Below are positions 25,548-34,062 of a stretch of DNA of 64,000 nt, piece after piece. This DNA comes from JAFCUW01 sp049897565 (GTDB lineage Bacteria; Pseudomonadota; Gammaproteobacteria; Burkholderiales; Burkholderiaceae_D). Each line of letters opens with the position of its first letter. Positions within the stretch are counted from its first letter, which is position 1. A program made the position numbers and the translations under genes. The DNA is taken from positions 186,001-250,000 of the forward strand of contig NZ_JAFCWM010000001.1 in NCBI RefSeq assembly GCF_049897565.1. Direction: 5' to 3'. The notes under the pieces were generated by a model. That model saw only the letters and a list, made by a program, of their open reading frames with translations, did not search any database and was not told where the DNA came from.

Positions 25548-27043
25548 ACCGGCCCGCAGGCGAGCGGATGGTCGGCGTAGTAGGCGCCGGCACCATGGGC
25601 GCCGGCATTGCGCAGGTTGCGGCGGCGGCAGGTCACCCGGTGCGCCTGCTCGACGCCCGGCCCGGCGCGGCCGCGGCGGCGCGCGCGCAAATCGCCGCCG
25701 CGCTATCCAGGCTGGTTGAAAAGGGGAAGATCGAAGCGCACGCCTCCGACGCGCTGATTGCGCGTATCGTCGCTGTGAATGCCCTGGGCGAGCTCGCCGC
25801 GGCGTCGATCGTGATCGAGGTGATCGTCGAGGATCTGGCCGCAAAACAGGGGTTGCTGCGCGAGCTGGAAGGCCACGTCGCGAGCGACGCTGTGCTGGCG
25901 TCGAATACCTCGACGATCTCAGTGACTGCGATCGCCCAGGGCATGCGCAATCCGGAGCGCGTCGTCGGCATGCATTTCTTTAACCCTGTGCCGCAAATGA
26001 AGCTGGTCGAAGTGGTGTCGGGCGCGGAGACGTCGGCCGATGTCGCCGCCGACATCTTCGAACTGGCTCTGCGCTGGGGGAAAACGCCGGTGCACGCAAA
26101 GTCGACGCCTGGCTTCATCGTCAACCGTATTGCGCGTCCGTTCTATGCCGAGGCGCTGCAGTTGCTGCTCGAGCAGGCTGGTACGCCGGCGCAGCTGGAC
26201 GACTGCGCCCGTGGGGCGGGCTTCCGCATGGGGCCGTGCGAGCTGATGGACCTGATCGGACACGACATCAACTACGCCGTCACTCAGTCGGTGTTCAACG
26301 CAACCTACGGTGACCGGCGCTTCCAGCCGTCAGTGGTGCAGAAGGCGCTGGTGGACGGCGGGCGCCTGGGCCGCAAGGCGGGCAAGGGGTTCTATGAAGG
26401 TGCTGCAGCGGGCAGTGCAGCGGTGGCCGCCGCGCCGCCATCGGTGCTCGAAGTGCATGGCGACAGTTCGATGGCGCAGCAGCTTGCGCGAGTTTTAGCC
26501 GAACGCTCCATCGGCTTCGACCGCGTGGCCGGCAGCGACTGGAACGGCTTGCTGATCGACGGCATTCAGATGCACCTGACGGACGGGCGCTGCGCGGCAC
26601 AAGTTGCGGCGCAGCGACGTCAAACTGCGCTGGGCGTGATTGACTGGCCATTAGGATCCAATGCTGGCGCACTGGCGATCGCCTTCGCACCTGGCGTTGA
26701 CGCCGGCGCGCAGTCACGCGCCGGCGCAGCACTGGCTGCATGCGGCTGGCAACCGCGGATCCTGCGCGACGTTGCCGGCCTGCTGGTCGCGCGCACCGTA
26801 GCGATGCTGATCAACGAAGCATCCGATGCAGTATGGCAGGGCGTGTGCGACCAAGACAGCGTCGATCAGGCGATGCGGCTCGGGACCAACTATCCGATGG
26901 GGCCTTTCGAGTGGCTGGCACTGGTCGGCGCCGATGCCACCGTGGCACTGCTCGATAACCTCGACTCAGCTTATCGTGGCGAACGATATCGGGTCAGCCC
27001 GCTGCTGCGCCAACGGTATTGGACTGAAAGGATCGCGGAATGA
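25532..27043 (+). CDS. 3-hydroxyacyl-CoA dehydrogenase (3-hydroxyadipyl-CoA type)
   Basis: A 503-residue NAD-dependent dehydrogenase. Residues about 14-30 form the Rossmann motif (GVVGAGTMGAGIAQVA). LASNTSTISVTAIAQ, GMHFFNPVPQMKLVEVV with the catalytic His, and TPGFIVNRIARPFYAEALQ follow, with a repeated C-terminal domain (GLLVARTVAMLINEA). The two C-terminal domains and length match PaaC/PaaH-type enzymes that oxidise 3-hydroxyadipyl-CoA to 3-oxoadipyl-CoA. The start is uncertain: ATG 25532, GTG 25544 (GTGA overlap with the previous stop) or ATG 25568. All are consistent with translational coupling. Confidence 0.87.
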   Translation: MGARVNRPAGERMVGVVGAGTMGAGIAQVAAAAGHPVRLLDARPGAAAAARAQIAAALSRLVEKGKIEAHASDALIARIVAVNALGELAAASIVIEVIVEDLAAKQGLLRELEGHVASDAVLASNTSTISVTAIAQGMRNPERVVGMHFFNPVPQMKLVEVVSGAETSADVAADIFELALRWGKTPVHAKSTPGFIVNRIARPFYAEALQLLLEQAGTPAQLDDCARGAGFRMGPCELMDLIGHDINYAVTQSVFNATYGDRRFQPSVVQKALVDGGRLGRKAGKGFYEGAAAGSAAVAAAPPSVLEVHGDSSMAQQLARVLAERSIGFDRVAGSDWNGLLIDGIQMHLTDGRCAAQVAAQRRQTALGVIDWPLGSNAGALAIAFAPGVDAGAQSRAGAALAACGWQPRILRDVAGLLVARTVAMLINEASDAVWQGVCDQDSVDQAMRLGTNYPMGPFEWLALVGADATVALLDNLDSAYRGERYRVSPLLRQRYWTERIAE

Positions 27044-27849
27044 TGGAACAGATTTTGGTCGAGACGACGGCTTTCCGCGTCGACCTCGACGCCGGCGGCG
27101 TCGCCCACGTGGTGTTCCAGCCCGCCGGTGGGATGCCGGTGCTCGACATGGATGGCCACCGGGCCCTGGCCGGCATCTGGCGCCGCCTCGACGAGCATCC
27201 GGACGTCAAGGTGATATTGGTGGAAAGCGAGGGCAAGGGCTTTTGCGCCGGCGGCGACATGGCGATGGTGGAGAACATGCTGGGCAGCCAACCTGTCCGG
27301 ACGCGCATCATGGCCGAAGCGCGTGAGCTGGTTCGAGGCATGGTCGACTGCGGCAAACCGATCGTCGCGGCGATCAACGGCGCAGCCGTCGGCGCCGGCC
27401 TGGCGGTGGCACTGCTGGCGGATATTTCGATCGTCGCCAAGGGCGCCAAGCTGATCGACGGGCACACCAAGCTGGGCGTGGCCGCCGGCGACCACGCGGC
27501 GCTGATATGGCCTCTGCTGTGCGGGATGGCCAAGGCCAAGTACTACCTGCTGCTGTGCGAGACGGTCAGCGGTGAAGAGGCTGAACGCATCGGCCTCGTG
27601 AGCGTGGCCGTCGATGCGCAGCAGGTGGGGCCGGAGGCGCTCGCCATCGCGCGGCGCCTGGCGGCCGGCAGTCCGGGCGCGCTGGCCCATACCAAGCGTT
27701 CCCTGAACCTGTGGCTGCAGGCGGCCTGGCCGGCGTTCGAAGCGTCGCTCAATGCCGAGTTCATGGGCTTTGCCGAAGCCGATGCCCGCGAAGGCCTCGC
27801 CGCGCTGAAGGAGAAGCGGGCGCCGTTGTTCGGGGTGCCGCAGTCATGA
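27040..27849 (+). CDS. Second enoyl-CoA hydratase/isomerase family protein
   Basis: A 269-residue crotonase-fold protein with the oxyanion segment KGFCAGGDMAMVE (about 68) and GAAVGAGLAVALLADISIV (about 115). The usual second catalytic region reads GVAAGDHAALIWPLLCG, with Asp rather than the standard Glu, so an isomerase or lyase role is possible. The ATG at 27040 overlaps the stop of the dehydrogenase gene. With the enzyme at 24747 it could supply the two double-bond steps needed for 3,4-dehydroadipyl-CoA. The specific assignment is open. Confidence 0.85.
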   Translation: MMEQILVETTAFRVDLDAGGVAHVVFQPAGGMPVLDMDGHRALAGIWRRLDEHPDVKVILVESEGKGFCAGGDMAMVENMLGSQPVRTRIMAEARELVRGMVDCGKPIVAAINGAAVGAGLAVALLADISIVAKGAKLIDGHTKLGVAAGDHAALIWPLLCGMAKAKYYLLLCETVSGEEAERIGLVSVAVDAQQVGPEALAIARRLAAGSPGALAHTKRSLNLWLQAAWPAFEASLNAEFMGFAEADAREGLAALKEKRAPLFGVPQS

Positions 27850-28283
27850 AATTCGAGGACCTGCATCGCGGCCGGCACATCGAGGCTGGTCCAGCGTGCG
27901 TGTTGGCTGCGGAGATCATCGAATTCGCCCGCAAGTTCGATAACCAGTGGTTCCACACCGATCCGATGCGAGCGGAGTCTGGCGTGTGGAATGGCCTGAT
28001 CGCGAGCGGCTTTCACACCTGTTCCATCGCCATGCAGTTGGTGGCGACCACTATCCTCGAAGGATCTGAATCATACGCGTCGCCGGGCCTCGCTTACGTG
28101 AAGTGGCCGCATCCCGTCAGGCCGAACGACTTGCTGACGTTGCACGTCGACGTGCTCGAGTCGAAGGTGTCGACATCCAAGCCCTGGCTGGGCGTGATCC
28201 GATGGACCTGGCGCCTGGTAAATCAAAACGACGTCACCGTGCTCGAACTGGAAGCTACCAGCCTGTTCAAACTGGCGGCGTGA
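27846..28283 (+). CDS. MaoC-type dehydratase/hydratase
   Basis: A 145-residue single hot-dog domain protein. It opens MKFEDLHRGRHIEAGP and has the MaoC signature (IIEFARKFDNQWFHTDP, with the Asp/His pair) and NGLIASGFHTCSIAMQL. Such (R)-specific hydratases act on enoyl-CoA thioesters. Its ATG overlaps the preceding stop (ATGA), completing a run of four coupled beta-oxidation genes. A third hydratase in one pathway is surplus to the textbook scheme; it may act on a side product. Confidence 0.85.
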   Translation: MKFEDLHRGRHIEAGPACVLAAEIIEFARKFDNQWFHTDPMRAESGVWNGLIASGFHTCSIAMQLVATTILEGSESYASPGLAYVKWPHPVRPNDLLTLHVDVLESKVSTSKPWLGVIRWTWRLVNQNDVTVLELEATSLFKLAA

Positions 28284-28362
28284 CCGGCGCGGGCCAGCCG
28301 CCAGCCCTACATAATTACCACCCCAGGAAGTATGAAACACCATAACTAAGGAGACAATAAAA

Positions 28363-29454
28363 ATGAAAAAACAGGTCATCACGGCAGTCGCTATCGGCGC
28401 TGCGCTGTGCGCATCGGGCGCCATGGCGCAGAGCGCGGTCAACATCTACGGGCTGGTGGACACGGGCCTCGTGTACACCACGAACGTCAACGCAGCGGGC
28501 AGTTCGATGACGAAGATGCCTTCTCTGTCGGGCTCCTTCCCGTCGCGTCTGGGCTTTCGCGGCACTGAAGATCTCGGCAATGGCCTGCAGGCCTTTTTCG
28601 TCCTGGAAAATGGTTTCGGACCCGATACCGGAACGATCGGGCAGGGCGGACGCCTGTTCGGACGCCAGGCCAACGTCGGACTGAAAGGCGCGTTCGGCAC
28701 GATCACGCTGGGTCGCCAGAACAATATGACGTTTCTGTCCGGCGTGAAGTCCGACGTACTTGGACCGAACATTTTTGGTACCGGAAGCGTCGACGGCTAT
28801 CTGCCGAACGCGCGCACCGACAACGCCATTGGCTATCTGGGCGTATTTTCGGGTGTAACGATCGGTGCGACGTATAGCTTTGGGCGTGACGCCTCGGCTG
28901 CGGGCGGCCCAGGGGCCACCAACTGCGCCGGCGAAGTGCCAGGCAACTCGAAGGCCTGCCGCCAGGTGACAGGCCTGCTTGGCTACGACGGCAAGGGCTT
29001 CGGCGTCAACGTGACGTATGACGTCCTGAACGGCAATACAGGTGCAGCCGGCGGACTGACGTCGAGCGACAACGACGACAAGCGCATCACGGCGAACGGC
29101 TATGTCATGCTGGGAGCGACCAAGGTCGGCGGCGGCATCATCGGCCGCAAGACGCGCGCTGTCACCGCACTGAGTGAGTCGGACATGTATTATCTCGGCG
29201 TGAGCCACCCGGTGTCGCCGCAGATCACCGTAGATGCCGAGGTGATTCGCCGGGACCAGAAAAACAGCAGTTCGGATGTGACGATGGTCGCGGCCCGCGC
29301 CACCTATGCCTTGTCGAAACGCACCGCTGTCTACACCTCGATCGGTCGTGTACGCAATAAGGGGTTGTCGGCAGTGGCGCTCGATGCGGGCGGCACGGTG
29401 GGAGCTGGCTTGAGTCAGAATGGCATCGTGGCGGGCTTGAAGCATAGCTTCTGA
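28363..29454 (+). CDS. Outer-membrane porin (paralogue of the porin at 1006-2106)
   Basis: A 363-residue porin with signal peptide (MKKQVITAVAIGAALCASGAMAQ), VNIYGLVDTGLVYTT, SRLGFRGTEDLGNGLQA, RLFGRQANVGLKG and C-terminal KHSF. AAGGAGAC precedes the ATG by 7 bases. It and the first porin share long identical stretches, so they arose by duplication. It follows the box/beta-oxidation operon in the same direction, 79 bases after the MaoC gene, and ends before a strong terminator, so it may be the last gene of that unit or have its own promoter. Confidence 0.92.
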   Translation: MKKQVITAVAIGAALCASGAMAQSAVNIYGLVDTGLVYTTNVNAAGSSMTKMPSLSGSFPSRLGFRGTEDLGNGLQAFFVLENGFGPDTGTIGQGGRLFGRQANVGLKGAFGTITLGRQNNMTFLSGVKSDVLGPNIFGTGSVDGYLPNARTDNAIGYLGVFSGVTIGATYSFGRDASAAGGPGATNCAGEVPGNSKACRQVTGLLGYDGKGFGVNVTYDVLNGNTGAAGGLTSSDNDDKRITANGYVMLGATKVGGGIIGRKTRAVTALSESDMYYLGVSHPVSPQITVDAEVIRRDQKNSSSDVTMVAARATYALSKRTAVYTSIGRVRNKGLSAVALDAGGTVGAGLSQNGIVAGLKHSF

Positions 29455-29516
29455 GATACGAACATGGCGGTAGTCCGGCGGGGCCTGCCCCGTCCGCAGC
29501 GCCCGAGAAGTAGGAA

Positions 29517-29547
29517 ATAGCCCGCCGTCCCGTGGGCTATTTTTTTT
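29517..29547 (+). terminator. Rho-independent terminator after the second porin
   Basis: ATAGCCC (29517-29523) pairs with GGGCTAT (29534-29540) around a 10-base loop, followed by seven T. It ends the rightward box-to-porin region. The stem resembles the terminator after the tRNA-Cys gene at 46807-46835. Confidence 0.85.
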
Positions 29548-29587
29548 GTGACGCAGCTTCGCTCAAATTTTGCGAAGGTATCGCTAC

Positions 29588-30170
29588 TTACCAGCCGCCG
29601 GTGGCAAGCCATTCATCGACCAGCTTTAGCTTGTCGACCCCGAAAAACGGCTCGCCGTCGACCATGATGAATGGCGACCCGAAGACTCCCTTCGCGATCG
29701 CGTCATCGACGCTTGCGCGCAGGCTGGCGCTGATGCGCGGATCGCCGAGCGCTTCCTGCAACAGCAGTTCCGGCACCTGAACGGCGCGGCCGGCTGCAAT
29801 GAGCTCTTCGGGCTGGTCGAGTTGATGGTTCGACTCCCAATACGCGCGCAGCGCATTGCTGGCAAACGCCTGTGCCGCTTCGGGTGATGTGTGCGCAATC
29901 CAGTTGAATGCGCGTGCCGCGGGCAACGGGTTGATAGGGGCTGCATCAAGCGAGCGCGCGAGCGTCACGTTGTGCTTTCGGCAGTACCGTGCGGCCTCGG
30001 TCCGGATGTAGTCGGTCTTTAAGGGGATCTCCATCAACAATTTTGAACCCATGATTTTCATGACCGATCAACAGCGCCACGGCCTCGATGCTGTCGGCGC
30101 CCGCTGCCCGGCGCAACACGCCCGCATGGCTGCGCAACGGCAAGCTGTCGGTGTACGGGTCCTCCACCAA
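29588..30170 (-). pseudogene. 2-hydroxychromene-2-carboxylate isomerase/DsbA-like protein, degraded N-terminus
   Basis: The intact frame (29588-30061) encodes the helical and C-terminal part of an HCCA-isomerase/kappa-GST-like thioredoxin-fold protein (AARYCRKHNVTL, NPLPAARAFNW, KGVFGSPFIMVDGEPFFG). The N-terminal beta-alpha part with the active site is missing from that frame. Upstream sequence in another frame (29946-30170) gives LVEDPYTDSLPL... and LLIGHENHG, which loosely fits the missing half, so a frameshift near 30050 plus further decay is likely. The cis-Pro loop (GSPFIM) is kept. Members take part in aromatic degradation, so this may be a lost accessory gene of the region to its left. 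Confidence 0.55.
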
Positions 30171-30226
30171 GTCCAGCCAGCATACTGAGGTGCCGACCCG
30201 AGTGGCTGATTAATAACACGGCAATA

Positions 30227-30263
30227 CGGCCTGCAAAGCCGTTCTGGCGGGTTCGCTGGACCG
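30227..30263 (+). repeat. Degenerate copy of the tRNA-Cys anticodon arm and T-loop start
   Basis: CGGCCTGCAAAGCCGT (30227-30242) is identical over 16 bases to the anticodon arm of the tRNA-Cys gene (46749-46764). GGTTCG follows at the same 7-base distance as in the tRNA. The acceptor and T stems cannot pair, so it is not a working tRNA. It is in the same orientation as the intact gene 16.5 kb away. It may be a scar of integration or of an old duplication. Confidence 0.65.
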
Positions 30264-30267
30264 ACGC

Positions 30268-31413
30268 CTATCGCAGAACTTCGAGCTTGGTTTTCTTGCC
30301 GTTGCGATAGGTATACAGGGTAAGCGCGGCATTGCTCAGGTCGCCGTACTGGTCGAACATGATCGTCCCTGTCACGCCCTGATACTTGATCCTCGCGATC
30401 TCGGGAACGTACTTTGCCGGGTCCGATGATCCAGCGTTTTGCATTGCCGTTGCCAGCACCATTACCGCGTCGTAAGCGTACGGGGCATATGTCTGCACGT
30501 CCAGGTTGAACCTCTTTTTATAGCGTTCGACGAAATCGGCCAGCAGTTTTTCCTGCGCGCCGCTGACGCCGCCGGCCACTGCGCACGTCACCTTGTCATT
30601 GGCCAGGGCGTCGCCGGCCAGCTGGGGAAGCTTTTCCGAGCAGACACCGTCGCCGGCGACGAACCTGACGTCCAGGCCCAGCGCCTTCATTTGTTTGAGC
30701 ATCGGCCCGCCGACGGCATCCATGCCGCCAAAGAAAACGAGGTCGACGTTCTTGCTCTTTACTTGTGTAAGGATGGCGTTGAAATCAGTCGCCTTGTCGT
30801 TGGTGAACTGGCGCGTCACGATCGTTGCCCCGCCCGGCGCTGTTTTTACCGCTTTGGCGAACTCGTCGGCCAAGCCCTGGCCAAATGCGGTGCGGTCGTC
30901 AATCACCGCGATGCGCTTCGCTTTCAGGTGCATGACCGCGTACCGACCCAAAGCATTTCCAACCTTGTTGTCGTTGGCGACCAGCCGGAAGGCCGATTTG
31001 AAGCCCTGATGCGTGTACAGCGGAGTCGTCGCCGCCGGGGTGATCTGCGGAATCCCCGCGCTGTGATAAATCTTCGACGCAGGAACGCTGGTCCCCGATT
31101 GTAGGTGACCCACGACGCCCGCGACCTTTGCATCGACCAGTTTCTGCGCGACCGCGGTGCCTTGCTTGGGATCGCCGCCATCATCTTCAGCGATCAGTAC
31201 CCAGCGGACCGTCTTGCCACCGATCGTGAAGGCCTTGGCATTCAGGTCGTCTACCGCCATTCGCGCGCCGTTTTCGGTGTCCTTGCCGGCATGCGCACTC
31301 GGCCCGGAAACGGCGGAAGCGCTACCGATCTTGACGATTTCGTCGGCAGCGCCGGCGCTGCCGGAAAAGGGGAGAGCGACCGCGAGGAGGATTACATTGC
31401 TCAGTTGGCGCAT
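30268..31413 (-). CDS. Periplasmic branched-chain amino acid/aromatic-type substrate-binding protein
   Basis: A 381-residue periplasmic-binding protein with signal peptide (NVILLAVALPFSGSAGAA) and a LivJ/LivK-like mature part (IVKIGSASAVSGPSAHAGKDTENGARMAVDDLN, WVLIAEDDGGDPKQGTAVAQKLV, GHLQSGTSVPASKIYHSAGI). The GPSAHAGKD...NGA and GHLQSG...S motifs are those that bind the ligand amino group in LivJ-type proteins, so this may be a true amino-acid binder, unlike the one at 13437. It stands alone with no permease or ATPase genes beside it. Confidence 0.87.
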   Translation of the reverse strand: MRQLSNVILLAVALPFSGSAGAADEIVKIGSASAVSGPSAHAGKDTENGARMAVDDLNAKAFTIGGKTVRWVLIAEDDGGDPKQGTAVAQKLVDAKVAGVVGHLQSGTSVPASKIYHSAGIPQITPAATTPLYTHQGFKSAFRLVANDNKVGNALGRYAVMHLKAKRIAVIDDRTAFGQGLADEFAKAVKTAPGGATIVTRQFTNDKATDFNAILTQVKSKNVDLVFFGGMDAVGGPMLKQMKALGLDVRFVAGDGVCSEKLPQLAGDALANDKVTCAVAGGVSGAQEKLLADFVERYKKRFNLDVQTYAPYAYDAVMVLATAMQNAGSSDPAKYVPEIARIKYQGVTGTIMFDQYGDLSNAALTLYTYRNGKKTKLEVLR

Positions 31414-31847
31414 ATGGCGGGTTCCACGCTTCAGGCCTGATTTCGAGTGTGGCGACCGGTGGCGGTAGGGCCAATTATAGGGCCGGCGTGGTGCGCAGAC
31501 AATTCAATAGAATGATATATCCTCAGTCTTTTTGAAGGACAGTTCGACATTACGTTGATCATAAGAAATAGCTATCATCTGGATAAGATGACTGCCCGTG
31601 GGATTGTGCGAAGATCGACTGGTCTGCTGCTGAACGCAGCTGCCCCTTGATTTTCCCGCATTCCTGTCGTCGCTGTCGCTCTTTCCCCGCGCCTGCCAGC
31701 ACAATTTACTATTTGAAGCCACCACTGGCGCGACCGGTGTCGTGCGCTGGTAGATACCCTGTAACAGACAACGAAAGTTTCAGTGAGAAATCTAGGGAAT
31801 CGGCATCGGCCAGTGACAGCGCGCGTTCCATGTGCTGGGGCACTCGC
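31414..31847. other. Gene-free stretch between the binding protein and the phytochrome pseudogene
   Basis: Part of this is the divergent promoter region for the two flanking genes. An AT-rich segment around 31500-31570 could hold promoters. I see no convincing reading frame, RNA gene or repeat. A heme oxygenase gene, often found beside bacteriophytochromes, is not recognisable here. Confidence 0.5.
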
Positions 31848-34026
31848 ATGAGCACGGAGACGACCCTCGACGCACCCGTGCTGAGCCTGGCGAACTGTGC
31901 GGACGAACCGATCCATGTGCCGGGCACGGTGCAGCGCCACGGCGCCATGCTCGTGTTTGACGCCTTCGCCATGCTCGAAGCCTGAAGCGCCAATGCGGCC
32001 GCGCTGCTGCTGCTGGAGGTGAGCAATGGCCTGCCGCTGGGATCGGTGGGGCTTCCGCCACCGGTTCGCCAGATGGTCGAAGAATGCATCGCGCTGTCGG
32101 CCGGCGACGCGATACCGCTGGTGCTGGCAGTAGAACTGGGCGGACACGAGTTCGATTGCGTCGCGCACACCCATTGCGGGCGAGTCATCGTCGAGTTCGA
32201 GCTGCGTGACGTGTCGCTGCAAACCGTCGGCATCTTTGCGTTGAAAGCGCACAGCGCGCTCGACAGGCTCAAGCGCCAGACGACCGTGCGGTCGCTGTTG
32301 CAAATGGCGACCGATCAGGTCAGGGGCATCACCGGTTTCGACCGCGTGATGGGCTACCGCTTCGGACCGGATGGCAGTGGCGACGTGATTGCCGAATCGC
32401 GCTGCGACAGGCTGGCGCCGTTGCTCGGCATGCGCTATCCGGCCGGCGACATTCCCGAGCAGGCGCGGCGCCTGTACGTGTTGAACAGCTTGCGGCTGAT
32501 TCCCGACGTGAGCGCAATGCCGGTGCCCGTGCTGGGGCGCAGTGGCCGCCCCCCCGGTCGACATGAGCCATTGCGTGCTGCGCAGCGTCTCGCCGGTACA
32601 CATCGAATACCTGCGCAACATGGGTGTCGGCGCTTCGATGAGCGTGTCCGTCATCGTCGATGGCCGCCTGTGGTGATTGATCGCCTGTCACCACATGAGT
32701 CCGCGCCGCGTTCCTTACGCCATCCGCATGACGGCCGATGTCATCGCCCAGGAGCTGGCGGCGACGGTGCAGACGCTGGAGGCCCAGCGGCGTGCCGAAA
32801 CGATCGCCCGCGCGGCCGACATGCGCACCGACCTGATGCAAGCGTTGTTGATTGGCGAGGATGGACTGCGCGAAATCGCCTCGCGCGCGGCGGCCATTTG
32901 CGCTTCCCTCGATTGCCCGGCATTGATCGTCATCCAGTCCGGCCGTCACGTCGTGCATGGCGAGCTCGATGCGGCCACCGCGGCGGTGATCGTGCGCGCC
33001 GATCCTGGCGCCGGCGACGTGCTGCTGCAGCGCTTGCGGGCAGACGACTGGCCGGAGGCGGCGCGCGGCCACGTCCAGGCGTGGCCCGGCATGCTGGCCA
33101 TGTGTTTCGATCCGCCGACCGATGGGTGGATGATTGCGATGCGACCCGAACAGGTCGCGTCGATCCGCTGGGCCGGCAAGCCCGAGAAGATCGTCAAGGT
33201 GGGGCCGATGGGAGCTCGCCTGACACCGCGCGGCTCGTTTGACGAGTGGCTCGAAACGGTACGTGGACGCGCCGAGAGCTGGTCGCCGACCCATCTGCTG
33301 ATTGCCCGGCAAATGCAGGAAGAACTGCACCGGGCCAGCATTGCGCGCCAGAACGAAACCGACCTGGCGCGCTCGCAACTGATGGCGATGCTGGGACATG
33401 ACCTGCGCGAGCCGCTGCATGCGATTCAAATGGCCGCCACGCTGTTGCAAAACGGCGGCGCGGCGGCGCCGATGGGACTGCGCATCCAGAATTCGAGCAA
33501 TCGCATGAGCCGGCTCATCAGCCAGGTCCTCGACGTCAGCAAGATCGAGACCGGTATCGGGCTCGGTTCGCAGATGCAGCGGCTAGATCTGGCAATTGTC
33601 GTCGGCGATGTGGTTGGCGAAGCGAGCATTGGCTATCCCGAGGTGGTCTACAAGGTGGCAGGGGACAGCTGCGCGATGGTCGACGGCGACGCCGACCGCC
33701 TGGCGCAGGTTGCAACCAAGCTGTTGAGCAACGCGCGCAGCCACGGACTGCGCACCGGATCGATCGACATTTCCCTGAAGGTCGGGGAGCGCAACGTGAT
33801 TTTTTCGGTCAGCAACCTCGCCGAGGCGCTGAACCCGGCCACGGTGAGCAGCCTTTACAAGCCTTTCAAGGCCGCCTCGCTGCACAATGCCCGCAATCGC
33901 GGCGGCATGGGCCTGGGCTTGTACATTACTGAACGCATCGTGTCCGAACATGGCGGCAGGCTGACATATTCCTATGCGCAAGGCAGGGTGGTATTCAGTG
34001 TGTCACTGCCGCTGTCGGTCGCCTGA
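31848..34026 (+). pseudogene. Bacteriophytochrome sensor kinase with three disabling lesions
   Basis: From ATG 31848 the protein has the biliverdin-attachment context (SLANCADEPIHVPGTVQRHGA), a GAF domain with PAGDIPEQARRLY, PHY-like sequence, H-box (LMAMLGHDLREPLHA) and ATPase G-box (GGMGLGLYITERIV). It is broken by (1) TGA at 31983-31985 in frame, between MLEA and SANAAAL; (2) an extra C in the C7 run at 32549-32555, moving VDMSHCVLRSVSPVHIEY into the next frame; and (3) TGA at 32674-32676, where GRLW-stop-LIACHH replaces the usual WGLIACHH. The last 450 residues remain open (32677-34026). Three independent hits make sequencing error unlikely. No heme oxygenase gene is adjacent. Confidence 0.88.
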
Positions 34027-34062
34027 TACGGCGTGGCCCGGCATGCCTGCCGTCACCACGGA

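Noticed and set aside
29946..30170. The sequence ending LLIGHENHG as the C-terminus of a tyrosine recombinase
   Set aside because: It lacks the Arg-His-x-x-Arg context and the catalytic Tyr. It aligns better with the lost N-terminal half of the adjacent isomerase-like gene.
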